Source: Candidatus Aminicenantota bacterium
Lineage (GTDB): Bacteria > Acidobacteriota > Aminicenantia > UBA2199
Direction of reading: 5' to 3'
Length of the DNA: 34,872 nt
Assembly: GCA_018262835.1 (NCBI GenBank)
Contig: JADFDP010000002.1
Span: 1-34,872 of the forward strand
In this document: positions 20,250 to 29,996 of the stretch, piece by piece
Position numbering within the stretch: position 1 is the first letter of the stretch
Layout: each line of letters begins with the position of its first letter
Notes under the pieces: generated by a model
What the model saw: the letters and a program-made list of their open reading frames with translations, nothing else
Told to the model about the DNA's origin: nothing
The model's database searches: none
Position numbers and translations under genes: made by a program

Positions 20250-23234
20250 TTATAGGTTGCCGCAGGGGAGGCGGAACGGGCAGTAGCTGCAGACCTTTTC
20301 GTCGACGGGGTCGGCCAGGAAATACTCCCTGGCAAACAGGTCGCGCAGAACCTCTCCAAGGTCCCTGGTGAATGCTTCCATGACCGCTCGTTTTTCAGCG
20401 GGCGTGAACTCCCGGGCGCCGCGGCCGGCGGTCGTGAAAATGCCCTGAACCATTTTCCTGCTCTTTTCCCGCAGGAAAACATAGGCGGCATCGAGCTCTT
20501 CCCAGGCTTTGCCTTTTTCCTGCGCCAGCAGCATGAGGTAGACCTGCAACTGCATCCCCGGGTATTTTTTGCGGAAAGCGGCCAGGGCGTCCAGGCAATC
20601 ATTTTCTTCCCGCCGGTACAGATCTTTCAGGTCCAGTGGTTCGTTCCAACGCACCTTCGGATTGAACGGGAGTCCTGTCTTGTAGTCGATGACGCGCAGC
20701 AGGTTTCCTTCCGTTTCCCGGCGGTCGAGGCGGCCCTGGATGCGGGCCGGGTATCCCAGTCCGGGGACGGTGAGCTCCATGCAGAGCTTTTCCTCCTGCA
20801 TCTCCACGTGGATGCCCCTTTCCGCCATCCGCTGTTGGTCCTCGCGGACGAAAAGGCGCAATTGCTCCAGCAGCGTCCAGGCGCGGATCCGTTCCAGCCC
20901 TTGGCGGGGATCGAAGTGGAGCGAGCCAAAGGCGGCGGATAAAAAATGCTCCAGGTCGGCATCCCGGGATTTCTCCGCGGCCTTGGTCAGCTGGCGGCCG
21001 CCCGGATATTTTTTATAGAGATCCTGCAGGGTTTTATGAGCGATGGTGCCGATGAGGCTCCCCTCGCTTTCCGGGGCGACCTCTTCCCGCTCCCCCAGGC
21101 GGAGGACTTTGCTGAAATAGAACTGCAGCGGGCAGTTGACGAAGGATGCCAGAGAGGATGGGGAAAAGGACAATATCTTGAGCATGTCCAGGACGGCCGC
21201 GCTTTTTTTTACGCGCCGGAGGTCCCGCGGCCGGAGGGAAAAAGGCATGGGGGCGGCCGCCGCCTTCGGCGCCTGCCCTGTCTGCTTTTCAACCTCATAG
21301 GCGATGCGCTCGATGAAGCGGCTGCGTTCGTACTCCTGGCCGTCCTCGCTTTTGCGGGGATAAAAAATGTGGAGGCGGCGGGCGGCACCCAGGATGGAGA
21401 AAAAGTTGAAGGCATAAATTCTATCCCAGTCGCCGTGGTCGCGGATCTTGAAGATGCGGCGGATGTCGGCCGGAAGAATGGGATCGTACTTCTTGGTTCC
21501 CGGCAGCACGCCTTCCACGGCGTCGAGGACGACGACCTCGTCGAAGGAGAGGCCACGGAATTCGAGCGGACCCATCACTTGGATCCCTTTCAGAGGCGTT
21601 CCCTCGAAGTTGATGGTGCGGCCGCGGAAATGGCCGCGCACCAGGGCGGCCATGCCGGTCGCATCGGTGGCGCGGAAAACCGCCTCGTTGGCAGATACGA
21701 AATCCTCCAGCTCTTCCAGGGCCGTCAGCGTGGCGGCCGCATACTCGTTCAGGAAAAGGTGGGCCTGGCGGGTGTCCTGGCGGCATACGCTTTCCAGGGC
21801 CCGGCGCAGGAAGGCGAGCAGGGAAGGGAAGTTGTCGATCCCCGCGGGGATGAAACGCAGGTGCAGGACGTCGACCTGCTTCTCCATTTCCGCGGCCAGC
21901 TCAGTGCCGATCCCGTGCGTGGCCCTCCTGACCTCGGCAATGAATTTCTCCTTCAGGTCATCGACGCTGAAGCGGGTCAGGTTCTGCCCATGGATGATGT
22001 TCTCCAGCAGGTGGATGCCCCTTTTCAGCGGCTCGCGGTCGCCGGCGCCGCCCGAGATCTTCACGTATGGGTGGCGGACAAGTTGGAGGTAGTCGTCGGC
22101 CTCGATCCTGCCGTCGCCGCTGTTTTCCAGGACCGTCAGCAGGGAGTCCACCAGCTGCATCATGGGCGTCCTTTCCAGCGGGTAGCCCAGGGTGATGTTG
22201 AAAGGCACTGCTTTCTTATCCTGGTCGAAACGCGAGACCGCTCCCTGGACAAAGGGAATGAGGGTCGGGGCGTAAGGGAGGAGAACGGCGACTTTTCTCA
22301 GGTCCTCTTCTTCCCGCTGACGGCAGATCTCCTCCAGCAGGCGGAAGGCGAGGAAGACCTCACTCTCCACTCCATCGCAGGGGTGAAAGGTCACTTTTTC
22401 CGCCAGGTCGCTCCAGGAGCGGGAGAAGGGGGGCTCGGCCGGCAACCCTATCCCCAGGCCGTGGATGGTTTCGGACTGCAGGTGAAAAGGGGAGCGGGGA
22501 TCCAGGAGGCCTTCCGGATCGGTGCGCAGGATGAGGCTCGCCCCGTGCCGCTCCCGGAAAAAGCGGAAGAGTTTTCTTTCACAGTCGTTCATGGCGTTGA
22601 AGCCGCTGAACAGCCAGTGCCGCGCCGGCGGTGTCCGCAGGCTCCCTTCTTCGGCCAGGGCGGCCAGGTCCCGGCGGGCCATTCCCGGGGTGGCCATGTT
22701 CCGCCCTTGCAGGCGCGCCCCCAGGTCGGCCAGGAGTTCGGGGATCTTGCGGATGAAGTCCTTGTAAGATCTGTGATAATCGCCCAGGTCGGCAAATTCC
22801 TTGAATTTTTCGAAATCGATGCCTTCCACCTGGCCGCCCTCGGTCAGGATCTCCTCCAGGGCGGCCAGGAGTTTCTGCGCCCAGGGGAGAAACGCGGCAA
22901 GATCAGCGATTCTCTGGCTGCCGTACATTCCGCCCTTGAACACCGCCCTGGCGCTTTCGTAAACAGCATGGCCCGCTTCCAGTTCGTCCAGGATGCGCCT
23001 CCCGGGAAAATTCATCTTGTAAAGCATTTCGAAGAACGCTTCAATGGAGAAAAGGGACGGGGGGAAGAAGTTTCCCGCAAGCGCACGGGACAGTTCGTGG
23101 CGCAGGAAGAAGCCGAAACGCTTGCTGGGGAAGACGACCGCCGCCGCGGAGAGGTCGCTGCCTTCGCGGTGTTCCATGACCTTCCGGCAGGTCCGTTCCA
23201 CCAGATCCTCCTGGAGGCCGATCAGTTCGAGCAT
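20250..23234 (-). CDS. addB: AddB-like subunit of the helicase-nuclease, inactive helicase plus PD-(D/E)XK nuclease
   Basis: AddB (994 aa) works with AddA to resect double-strand breaks. The start is taken as the ATG at 23234, preceded by GAGGAGG. The N-terminus (AAVVFPSKRFGFFLRHEL) stands where AddB proteins have a helicase fold and has no Walker A, so the helicase half is probably not an ATPase. The C-terminal nuclease has GRLDR and VIDYKTG (the D, D, K set). Iron-sulfur Cys are in FVNCPLQFYF and VCSYCPFRLPC, matching the 4Fe-4S nuclease of AddB. The start overlaps addA by 13 nt. Confidence 0.88.
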   Translation of the reverse strand: MLELIGLQEDLVERTCRKVMEHREGSDLSAAAVVFPSKRFGFFLRHELSRALAGNFFPPSLFSIEAFFEMLYKMNFPGRRILDELEAGHAVYESARAVFKGGMYGSQRIADLAAFLPWAQKLLAALEEILTEGGQVEGIDFEKFKEFADLGDYHRSYKDFIRKIPELLADLGARLQGRNMATPGMARRDLAALAEEGSLRTPPARHWLFSGFNAMNDCERKLFRFFRERHGASLILRTDPEGLLDPRSPFHLQSETIHGLGIGLPAEPPFSRSWSDLAEKVTFHPCDGVESEVFLAFRLLEEICRQREEEDLRKVAVLLPYAPTLIPFVQGAVSRFDQDKKAVPFNITLGYPLERTPMMQLVDSLLTVLENSGDGRIEADDYLQLVRHPYVKISGGAGDREPLKRGIHLLENIIHGQNLTRFSVDDLKEKFIAEVRRATHGIGTELAAEMEKQVDVLHLRFIPAGIDNFPSLLAFLRRALESVCRQDTRQAHLFLNEYAAATLTALEELEDFVSANEAVFRATDATGMAALVRGHFRGRTINFEGTPLKGIQVMGPLEFRGLSFDEVVVLDAVEGVLPGTKKYDPILPADIRRIFKIRDHGDWDRIYAFNFFSILGAARRLHIFYPRKSEDGQEYERSRFIERIAYEVEKQTGQAPKAAAAPMPFSLRPRDLRRVKKSAAVLDMLKILSFSPSSLASFVNCPLQFYFSKVLRLGEREEVAPESEGSLIGTIAHKTLQDLYKKYPGGRQLTKAAEKSRDADLEHFLSAAFGSLHFDPRQGLERIRAWTLLEQLRLFVREDQQRMAERGIHVEMQEEKLCMELTVPGLGYPARIQGRLDRRETEGNLLRVIDYKTGLPFNPKVRWNEPLDLKDLYRREENDCLDALAAFRKKYPGMQLQVYLMLLAQEKGKAWEELDAAYVFLREKSRKMVQGIFTTAGRGAREFTPAEKRAVMEAFTRDLGEVLRDLFAREYFLADPVDEKVCSYCPFRLPCGNL

Positions 23235-26200
23235 GGAACCTCCTCGATCTCGCCCCGGTCTATGTAAAGCAGCCAGCCGCAGCATTTTTTCCCGGGGAAC
23301 AGCGGGGCTGCTGCGGCCAGGTATTTCTCCATCTGTTTTTCGTGATCCGCGCTTTTTTCCTTCCCGGTCTTGAAGTCGATGACCAGCACTTCTTCGGGCC
23401 CGACCTGCAGCCGGTCGAGACGCAGGAGCTCGGGGAAATCCCCTGCATTTTGGACGATCTCCTTTTCGGCCTGGAATTCCTCTCCCCGGCGCAGGAGGCT
23501 GAGCACATCATCGCGGCACAGGAAGCGGGCGACGGTTTCGGCGTCTTCTCCGGGCCAGCCGGTCTCCGCGGCCATCTCCCGCACTCGGGCATCCAGTTCT
23601 CCGGGATCCGTTATGGCGCCCAGGCGGGAAAGGAGGTCATGGATGCGATCTCCCCGTGCGGCTGCCGGCCCGTCCCGCCGCCCCGCGGCGTCGCTTTTTT
23701 TGAAGACCAGGTAGCGAGCCTGCCAGGAGCGGGTCAGCACTTTCTTTGACGGGATGGGGCTTTGCCGCGTCTCCAGCAGCGGCTTGCTTTCCTTCGGTTC
23801 CAGCCGGCCGCGGCGGACCTCCGGTTCCCGCTCCTCAGCGAACCATGCCAGCAGCGGATGGCCGCCGACGGCATCGCTCGAGCGGGCGATCTTTTTGATC
23901 AGGCCATCCTTGGCCGCGGCCGGGGCTTTGATCCCCTTATGGACCGCGACGGGAACGAACAGGGCTTCCCGGGCCCGGGTGAACGAGACGTAGAGGAGGT
24001 TGAGCAGGTCGATGCTGCCGCGGATGTTCTCTTTTTGATATTTGTCCTTCAAACCGGGATGGGCTTGGGCGAATTCGCCGTTGATATAGAACAGTCCTTC
24101 CTCATCCCAGTGGAGATTGTCGTCGCTTCTGCCCCCCCTGTCGTTGAGGGGGACGATCACGGCCGGGAATTCCAGCCCCTTGGACTGGTGCATGGTCAGA
24201 ACGCGGACGCCGGGGGCGTTCTCCGGGATGGTGACGGCCGGCGTCTCCTCGTCCGCGACCATTTTTTTCCACTGGCGGAGAAAACCGGCGATGGAATTGC
24301 CCCCATTGCGCTCGGCGCGGTGCAGGGCGTCGCCCAGGGCCATGATGAACGGCGTGTCGCCCGGGAAGTTCTCGTACACGCGGTAGGTCTGGGTGATATC
24401 GCAAAAGAGGTCGTAGGGCGGCAGGAAGCCGACGGCCTGGAAGAACGGTTCGACCAGCCCCTGCCAACTCCCGGGGAATTTTTCCTGGAAAAGCTTGTAA
24501 AACGGCCCCGAGCCGCCGATAAAAACTTCCTCGGAGAAATCCTTCATCTCCGCGGGAAAGCGTGCCGCCGCCGCGGCCCTGAATATCCCGCCGCTGATGA
24601 AGGAAAAAAAACCCAGGTCGTCGGGGGGGTAATCGAGGAAAGAAAGGAAGGCGATAATCTCGTTGACCCTGGGATTGGCGCCCAGCAGCAGCGACTGGTC
24701 GGAGACGCTGGCGATCTTCTTGCGGCCCAGGCGGCGGATGACAGAGCGGACCTGGTCGTTCTTGCGCACCAGCACGGCGATGTCGGAGTGCTTGTAGCCA
24801 TGCTCCCGCAGGCGGGCGATGATTGCTTCGATCCGGTCCAGATGCCACGGGCTCAGCGCCTCGCCATCCTCCTCCCCTGCTTTCGCCTCCTCTGCGCATT
24901 CTTCGCCTTCCTGCTCCGCTTCGATCTTCAGGGACAACTCCACGTAGCCGCCGCTATTCTCCCCTGAGGCCGGGGACTCCTGCCGCGAGCCCGAGAAATT
25001 TTTGGCGATCGCCTGCTGGAGTTCGGCTTCGGCCGCGATGCGCGAGATCGTTTCCGGATCCCAGAAGTCATTGTTGAAGCCGATGATCTCCTTGCGGCTG
25101 CGCCAATTCCACCCCAGGGTATGCGAAAATCCACCGGGGTTCCGATTGACGATGCTCGGGATCTCTTCCCTGAGAAGCCGCTCCTCCATGAGTTCGCTGT
25201 TGCCGCCGCGCCAGCGGTAGATGGCCTGCTTGCGGTCGCCGACGATGAAGAGCGAGGCCTTTCGTTCGCGCGATAACACCTCATCGATGAGCGGGGCCAG
25301 GGCCTTGAACTGCAGAGTCGAGGTGTCCTGGAATTCATCGAAGAGAAAGTTGTTGAAGCGGTCCGACAGCTTCAGGTAGATATACGGGAAGGCCTCCGTC
25401 AGCCAGCGGCTGAAAAGCCCGGCCAGGGCGTAGCTGAATTCCTCGACGAAAAGGATTTTCTTGTCTTCCTGCCATTTGTCGCTGAAGTTTCCCAGGAATT
25501 CACGGTAGGGGAGGGTCTTCACAACACTGAAGTCGAGAATGAGGGAGCGCAAAGCCTCCTGCGCCGCCCGGTAGGCGGCGGCGAAACGCTGCCGGTGATC
25601 ATCCGGAGTGCATTGGAGCAGAAGCGCTTCCGGGTCTTCTTGGCGAAAGAATTTGCTCTTGAGGAATTCTTCCGCCGCGGACGCGTCAGCACCGCATTCC
25701 AGGGCCTCGCCGATACGGTCCAGCATCGTGTCCTTCAAATGGGTCCCGCTGGCGTACCTCCTGCCTTTCCCGCCCGGCTCCCTGGCCTGCAGTATCGGAA
25801 GCAGGGGCCGGAGGTGAGACTGGAAATTTTTCCAGCTCGCCGCCATCTTTATCCGCAGGCGGTCCGGCGCCAGGCCCGCGCCCGCGTCCCCCTGCCGCAG
25901 CATCCGGCGGAACAGGGAGGTGACCTTGTCCGCGATCACGGCGTCGGCTTTCCAAGTGACCTGGGCGTTCCAGCGCCTGAACTCCTCCAGGAACCGTTCC
26001 AGCCGCGGCCAGTCACTGTCGGCTAGGCCAGCCAGGAGGCCTCGGGCGCGGGACTCCAGTTCATCGCGGGCGTCGACGGCGATCTCATAGTCTGCCGGCA
26101 GGTCGAGATCGGGCGCGATGACCTTGACCATGGCGCTCATCAGCGAGTCGATGGTCATGACGTTGAAGTCGTCGTAGCTGGCCAGGACCAGTTCGATCAG

Positions 26201-26539
26201 TTCGCCGGACAATTGGATGATTTTTCCCTGGTCCAACCCAGTATCGCCGACCAGTTGGGCAAGAAACTCCATATCGGCCTTGCCCAGTTCTTGCCCCCCG
26301 GAGCTGAGGGCGAAGCGTTTCAGCTTCTCCACGATGCGCTCCTTCATCTCCCGGGCGGCCTTGACGGTGAAGGTAATGGCCAGGATGGAGCCCAAGGATT
26401 CTCTTTGCTGCCTCGGGTCCCTCGCCTTTTTATTTGGGCCGGAAAATGTCCGCAGCAGGCGGCTTAGGTATTCCAGAGCCAAGCGGTAGGTTTTGCCCGA
26501 GCCGGCCGAAGCTTCGAGTTTCAGTACGGGTTTTTCCAT
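23222..26539 (-). CDS. addA: AddA-like UvrD-family helicase-nuclease
   Basis: AddA (1105 aa) has the UvrD/Rep helicase core: Walker A EASAGSGKT at residues 9-17, motif II FDEFQDTS, motif III VGDRKQAIYRWRGG, motif V LTMHQSKGLEFPAVI and motif VI LLYVSFTRAREALFV. The C-terminal nuclease domain carries LRLDRLQ and VLVIDFKTGKEK, which supply the PD-(D/E)XK acids and lysine. It should unwind and cut DNA ends with AddB for RecA-dependent repair. The ATG at 26539 gives the usual N-terminus just before Walker A. The open frame upstream crosses the divergent promoter and thiC and is not coding. An extended -10 lies 16 nt upstream. Confidence 0.92.
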   Translation of the reverse strand: MEKPVLKLEASAGSGKTYRLALEYLSRLLRTFSGPNKKARDPRQQRESLGSILAITFTVKAAREMKERIVEKLKRFALSSGGQELGKADMEFLAQLVGDTGLDQGKIIQLSGELIELVLASYDDFNVMTIDSLMSAMVKVIAPDLDLPADYEIAVDARDELESRARGLLAGLADSDWPRLERFLEEFRRWNAQVTWKADAVIADKVTSLFRRMLRQGDAGAGLAPDRLRIKMAASWKNFQSHLRPLLPILQAREPGGKGRRYASGTHLKDTMLDRIGEALECGADASAAEEFLKSKFFRQEDPEALLLQCTPDDHRQRFAAAYRAAQEALRSLILDFSVVKTLPYREFLGNFSDKWQEDKKILFVEEFSYALAGLFSRWLTEAFPYIYLKLSDRFNNFLFDEFQDTSTLQFKALAPLIDEVLSRERKASLFIVGDRKQAIYRWRGGNSELMEERLLREEIPSIVNRNPGGFSHTLGWNWRSRKEIIGFNNDFWDPETISRIAAEAELQQAIAKNFSGSRQESPASGENSGGYVELSLKIEAEQEGEECAEEAKAGEEDGEALSPWHLDRIEAIIARLREHGYKHSDIAVLVRKNDQVRSVIRRLGRKKIASVSDQSLLLGANPRVNEIIAFLSFLDYPPDDLGFFSFISGGIFRAAAAARFPAEMKDFSEEVFIGGSGPFYKLFQEKFPGSWQGLVEPFFQAVGFLPPYDLFCDITQTYRVYENFPGDTPFIMALGDALHRAERNGGNSIAGFLRQWKKMVADEETPAVTIPENAPGVRVLTMHQSKGLEFPAVIVPLNDRGGRSDDNLHWDEEGLFYINGEFAQAHPGLKDKYQKENIRGSIDLLNLLYVSFTRAREALFVPVAVHKGIKAPAAAKDGLIKKIARSSDAVGGHPLLAWFAEEREPEVRRGRLEPKESKPLLETRQSPIPSKKVLTRSWQARYLVFKKSDAAGRRDGPAAARGDRIHDLLSRLGAITDPGELDARVREMAAETGWPGEDAETVARFLCRDDVLSLLRRGEEFQAEKEIVQNAGDFPELLRLDRLQVGPEEVLVIDFKTGKEKSADHEKQMEKYLAAAAPLFPGKKCCGWLLYIDRGEIEEVPCSN

Positions 26540-26555
26540 AAGTTTTCTTTCCCGG

Positions 26556-26561
26556 ATTATA
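26556..26561 (-). promoter_or_regulatory. Extended -10 promoter of addAB
   Basis: On the minus strand TATAAT is preceded by TGC, forming an extended -10 (TGcTATAAT), but no -35 is seen 17 nt upstream. The box ends 16 nt before the addA ATG. It faces away from the thiC promoter region. Confidence 0.55.
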
Positions 26562-26595
26562 GCACAAACTCCACGCCGCCGGCCGCCGCTTTCCC

Positions 26596-26624
26596 TTGAT
26601 TTGCAACTGAAAATAATATAATAT
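26596..26624 (+). promoter_or_regulatory. Candidate promoter of thiC operon
   Basis: TTGATT (26596-26601) and TAATAT (26619-26624) are 17 nt apart; an overlapping TATAAT at 26617-26622 gives a 15-nt spacer. The leader is only about 8-10 nt. There is no room for a TPP riboswitch and none is seen. Confidence 0.4.
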
Positions 26625-26639
26625 TGACAGCGAGGTATG

Positions 26640-27917
26640 ATGACGCAACTCGAAAATGCCAGGAAAGGAACGGTCACAAAAGAAATGAAGGCGGTAGCAG
26701 CCAGGGAATCTCTGGACAGTGAGCGGTTGCTGGCCGCGGTCGCTTCCGGCCTGGTGGTGATTCCTGCCAACCGCAACCACAAGAACCTGCAGCCCATCGG
26801 CATCGGCAAAGGCCTGCATACCAAGATCAATGCCAATATCGGCACTTCCGGCGATTTCTCCCGCCTGGAAGATGAAACACGGAAGTTGCAGATGGTCCTG
26901 GACTGCGGCTGCGACACGGTCATGGACCTGAGCACCGGCGGCGACATCACGGCCATCCGCCGCGCCCTGCTGGCGCAAGCATCCATCCCCTTCGGCAATG
27001 TGCCGGTTTATGAAATGATGGTCGAGACTCCGGGCCGGGGCAGGACATTTGTCTCCCTGGAAGCCGCGCAGATGCTTGAATATATCCGCCGCCAGGCTGA
27101 GGATGGGGTCGATTTCATGACCATCCACGCCGGGTTGACCTTGAAAGCCATCGATAAACTGAAAAAAAAGCCGCGCCTGGCCGGGATCGTCTCCCGCGGC
27201 GGTTCCATGCTGACCGGCTGGATGCTGCACAATAAAAAGGAAAATCCGTTCTTTGAGCACTTCGACCAGTTGCTGGACATCGCCCGAGAATTCGATGTCA
27301 CCCTTTCCCTGGGCGACGGGCTGCGGCCTGGTTCGCTGGCCGATGGCAGCGATTGGGCCCAGTTCGAGGAGTTGCTGACTCTGGGAGAACTGGTCCAGCG
27401 TTCACGCCAGGCCGGGGTGCAGGTCATGGTTGAAGGCCCAGGGCATTTACCCCTTCAGCAGGTCGAGATGAATGTCCGTCTGCAGAAAGAGATCTGCGAC
27501 GGAGCGCCCTTTTATGTCCTGGGACCGGTGGTCACCGATGTGGCGCCTGGATATGATCACATCACGGCCGCCATCGGCAGCGCCGTGGCCGGCGCCGCCG
27601 GCGCCGATTTTTTATGCTACGTCACGCCGGCCGAGCATCTTGGCCTGCCTGAAAAGCAGGACGTCCGGGAAGGCATCATGGCTTCACGCATTGCCGCTCA
27701 CGTCGCCGATATCGCCAAAGGCTTGAGCGGCGCCCTGGATTGGGACCGGCGCATGGCCGAAGCGCGACGCCGCCTGGACTGGGCCGAGCAGGAAAAGCTG
27801 TGCATCGATCCCGAAAAATTCAGGCAGGTCCGGGAGCGGCGCGGGTCACGGACCGCTGCCTGTTCCATGTGCGGTGAGTTTTGCGTGTATAAAGTCCTGG
27901 AAAATTTCCAATTATGA
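26640..27917 (+). CDS. thiC: ThiC-family radical SAM enzyme (HMP-P synthase or BzaF-like)
   Basis: ThiC (425 aa from this start) rearranges aminoimidazole ribotide to the thiamine pyrimidine HMP-P. Family blocks are VIPANRNHKNLQPIGIGKGL, KINANIGTSGD, MDLSTGGDI, MTIHAGLTL and MVEGPGHLPLQQ. The C-terminal cluster motif is CSMCGEFC, spaced CX2CX3C; in the long E. coli-type ThiC it is CX2CX4C. The ATG at 26640 has GAGG 4 nt upstream; an ATG at 26637 is too close. HMP-P synthase and its paralog BzaF (5-hydroxybenzimidazole synthase of anaerobic B12 synthesis) have similar lengths, and no thi or cob gene is near to decide. The gene overlaps the next by ATGA. Confidence 0.85.
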   Translation: MTQLENARKGTVTKEMKAVAARESLDSERLLAAVASGLVVIPANRNHKNLQPIGIGKGLHTKINANIGTSGDFSRLEDETRKLQMVLDCGCDTVMDLSTGGDITAIRRALLAQASIPFGNVPVYEMMVETPGRGRTFVSLEAAQMLEYIRRQAEDGVDFMTIHAGLTLKAIDKLKKKPRLAGIVSRGGSMLTGWMLHNKKENPFFEHFDQLLDIAREFDVTLSLGDGLRPGSLADGSDWAQFEELLTLGELVQRSRQAGVQVMVEGPGHLPLQQVEMNVRLQKEICDGAPFYVLGPVVTDVAPGYDHITAAIGSAVAGAAGADFLCYVTPAEHLGLPEKQDVREGIMASRIAAHVADIAKGLSGALDWDRRMAEARRRLDWAEQEKLCIDPEKFRQVRERRGSRTAACSMCGEFCVYKVLENFQL

Positions 27918-28774
27918 AAAGCGAATTCTCCCTGACTTTTTTCGGCGTGCGCGGCAGTTACCCGGTTCCCGGCAAACGCACGTCGCGCTATGGCGGCAAC
28001 ACCTCTTCGCTGTTGTTTGAAATTGGCGGCCAGCCTGTCATCTTTGATGCCGGCACCGGCATCATCGAATCGGGACGCTACCTGAACCGCCGTCTGCGGC
28101 CGGGACAAGTCATCCACATCTTCCTGACCCATTTGCACAGCGACCATATCATGGGGATGCCTTTTTTCGCCCCCATGTTCAACCCCCAAGCCGAGATCAT
28201 CATCCATTGCCCGGAAATTCCCGGAAGCAGTTCCCGGCAGGCGCTGGAAGCCCTTTTCCTGCCGCCTTATTCACCGATCACCCTGCAGGGGATCAAGGCC
28301 CGCCTCAGTTTCCACCTGCTGGCCGCGGGTGAGGCAGCTGATGCCATCCGGCTGGAAAATGATATCCAGGTCGCCCATGTCCTGCACAATTCGCATCCGC
28401 GCCTGGGCGTGCTGATTTACCGGATCGCCCAGGGGGACCGGAGCGTGGTCTACGCTACCGATGTCGAAAGCCCCGATGGGTTTGACGCGCGCATCGGCGC
28501 CTTCATTGCCGGGGCCGACTTGCTGATCCACGATTCGCAATACCTGGACCGGGATTATTTCAGCAGCGACGACCCCAGGATCGGCTACGGGCACAGCACG
28601 GTTTCCATGGCGGCGCGCAATGCCGGCCAGTGCGGGGTCAAGCGGCTGTGTTTGTTTCATTTTGATCCCAGGTATTCCGATCCAGTGCTGAAAGGGATGC
28701 TGGAACAGGCTCGGAGAAAATTCAAAAAAACCATCCTGGCCCAGGAATCGAGAAAAATAAAATTAAGGAGATAA
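27914..28774 (+). CDS. MBL-fold metallo-hydrolase
   Basis: The protein (286 aa) has the metallo-beta-lactamase fold: opening [12 protein letters not shown], the metal motif THLHSDH near 75, HNSHPRLG near 157, YATDVE near 180, HDSQY near 204 and GHSTVS near 222. These provide the two-metal site. The [10 protein letters not shown] start with RYGGNTSS is typical of a group of uncharacterised hydrolases, some annotated as class II-like cyclic nucleotide phosphodiesterases. The substrate cannot be named. It is coupled to the ThiC-family gene (ATGA) and is 2 nt from the YebC gene, so it may be co-transcribed with ruvCAB. Confidence 0.85.
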   Translation: MKSEFSLTFFGVRGSYPVPGKRTSRYGGNTSSLLFEIGGQPVIFDAGTGIIESGRYLNRRLRPGQVIHIFLTHLHSDHIMGMPFFAPMFNPQAEIIIHCPEIPGSSSRQALEALFLPPYSPITLQGIKARLSFHLLAAGEAADAIRLENDIQVAHVLHNSHPRLGVLIYRIAQGDRSVVYATDVESPDGFDARIGAFIAGADLLIHDSQYLDRDYFSSDDPRIGYGHSTVSMAARNAGQCGVKRLCLFHFDPRYSDPVLKGMLEQARRKFKKTILAQESRKIKLRR

Positions 28775-28776
28775 CC

Positions 28777-29529
28777 ATGTCAGGACATTCAAAATGGAGT
28801 TCGATTAAACATAAGAAAGCCGCGACCGATGCCAAGAGGGGCCAGATGTTCACCCGCTTTATCCGCGAATTGACCATCGCTGCCCGAGCCGGCGGCGGCG
28901 ATCCCGAATCCAATTCGCGGCTGCGCCATGCCATCGAAGGGGCCAGGGCGGTCAACATGCCCAGCGACAACATCAAAAAGGCCATCCAGCGCGGCACCGG
29001 CGAACTGGAAGGGGTCAACTACGAGGAGATCGGCTATGAGGGGTACGGGCCCGGCGGCGTGGCCATCCTGGCCGAGGCCATGACCGACAACAAGAACCGC
29101 ACCGTTTCCGAGGTGCGCCATGTCTTCGAAAAATACAACGGCAATCTGGGTCAGCAGGGATGTGTCTCCTGGATGTTCGCCCGCAAGGGAGTGATCCACG
29201 TCCCGCAGTCGGCCATCGGCGAGGATGAATTGCTGGAGATCGTATTGGAGAACGGCGCCGAGGACATGGTCAAGGAAGGGAATTCCTATGAAATCACCAC
29301 CACGACCGAGGATTTCGACAAGGTCCACGAAGCCCTGAAAGTCAAAAAGCTCCCCATCGAATCAGCCGAGATCGCCAAGGTCCCCTCCACCTACATCAAG
29401 TTGGAGGGCAAGCAGGCCGAGCAGATGCTCAAGCTGTACGACAAGCTGGAAGAATTGGACGATATCCAGAACGTCTGGGCCAATTTCGATATCTCCGACG
29501 AGGAAATAGAGAAATTCAACAAGGAATGA
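28777..29529 (+). CDS. yebC: YebC/PmpR-family regulator (TACO1-like)
   Basis: The protein (250 aa) matches the family opening [20 protein letters not shown] and the blocks [32 protein letters not shown] and SWMFARKG. YebC/TACO1 proteins have been linked to transcription control and to translation of proline-rich stretches at the ribosome. AAGGAG is 6 nt before the ATG. The yebC-ruvC-ruvA-ruvB order is a classical bacterial arrangement, here with a 4-nt overlap to ruvC. Confidence 0.96.
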   Translation: MSGHSKWSSIKHKKAATDAKRGQMFTRFIRELTIAARAGGGDPESNSRLRHAIEGARAVNMPSDNIKKAIQRGTGELEGVNYEEIGYEGYGPGGVAILAEAMTDNKNRTVSEVRHVFEKYNGNLGQQGCVSWMFARKGVIHVPQSAIGEDELLEIVLENGAEDMVKEGNSYEITTTTEDFDKVHEALKVKKLPIESAEIAKVPSTYIKLEGKQAEQMLKLYDKLEELDDIQNVWANFDISDEEIEKFNKE

Positions 29530-29996
29530 TGCTGATCCTGGGCTTGGATCCCGGTTCGCTCAGTTTCGGCATCGGCATCGTGAAAAAAGAGAAAGGGCAT
29601 TTTTCCTATGTCCATTCCGAGACCATCCGCCTGCGGGACAGGGATTTCCTGGCCCGCATGCAGGAGTTGTGGGACCGCCTGGAAAAGCTGGGCGCCGCTT
29701 TTGCCGTGGACCAGGCTGCCATGGAGGAGGGTTTCCTCGGCAAGAACATCCGCTCCATGTCGCAGCTTTCCATGGTGCGCGGTCTGGCCATGGCCGCCCT
29801 GCTGAAGCAGCGCCTGCCGCTGCGCTTCTATGCGCCGCGCCAGGTCAAGCTGGCCCTGACCGGCTATGGCAACGCCGACAAGGAGCAGGTGGCCAAAATG
29901 GCTGCCCTGGTCTTGAACATCAAGCAAAAAAAACTCGGCCTCGATGAAAGCGACGCCCTGGCCGTGGCCTATTGCCACGGGGTGAACGTAAAATGA
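29526..29996 (+). CDS. ruvC: Crossover junction endodeoxyribonuclease RuvC
   Basis: RuvC (156 aa) is the Holliday-junction resolvase. Acidic residues stand at the expected places: the Asp in [11 protein letters not shown], the Glu in [11 protein letters not shown], and the Asp pair in [14 protein letters not shown]. The length is slightly shorter than usual but complete. The ATG at 29526 overlaps the yebC stop; an ATG immediately after it at 29529 has AAGGA 3 nt upstream and may be the true start. The stop overlaps ruvA by ATGA. It works with RuvAB. Confidence 0.95.
   Translation: MMLILGLDPGSLSFGIGIVKKEKGHFSYVHSETIRLRDRDFLARMQELWDRLEKLGAAFAVDQAAMEEGFLGKNIRSMSQLSMVRGLAMAALLKQRLPLRFYAPRQVKLALTGYGNADKEQVAKMAALVLNIKQKKLGLDESDALAVAYCHGVNVK

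Noticed and set aside
20946-23267. Long plus-strand open frame opposite addB
   Set aside because: It is antisense to a gene with clear nuclease and iron-sulfur motifs. The product has no recognisable domain and no ribosome-binding site.
26540-26639. TPP riboswitch upstream of the ThiC-family gene
   Set aside because: The CTGAGA core and its partner arm are absent and the predicted leader is only about 10 nt.
26540-26998. Upstream extension of addA into the ThiC-family gene
   Set aside because: The minus frame stays open, but the extra N-terminus crosses the divergent promoter region and is antisense to the ThiC-family gene. The family start is just before Walker A at 26539.
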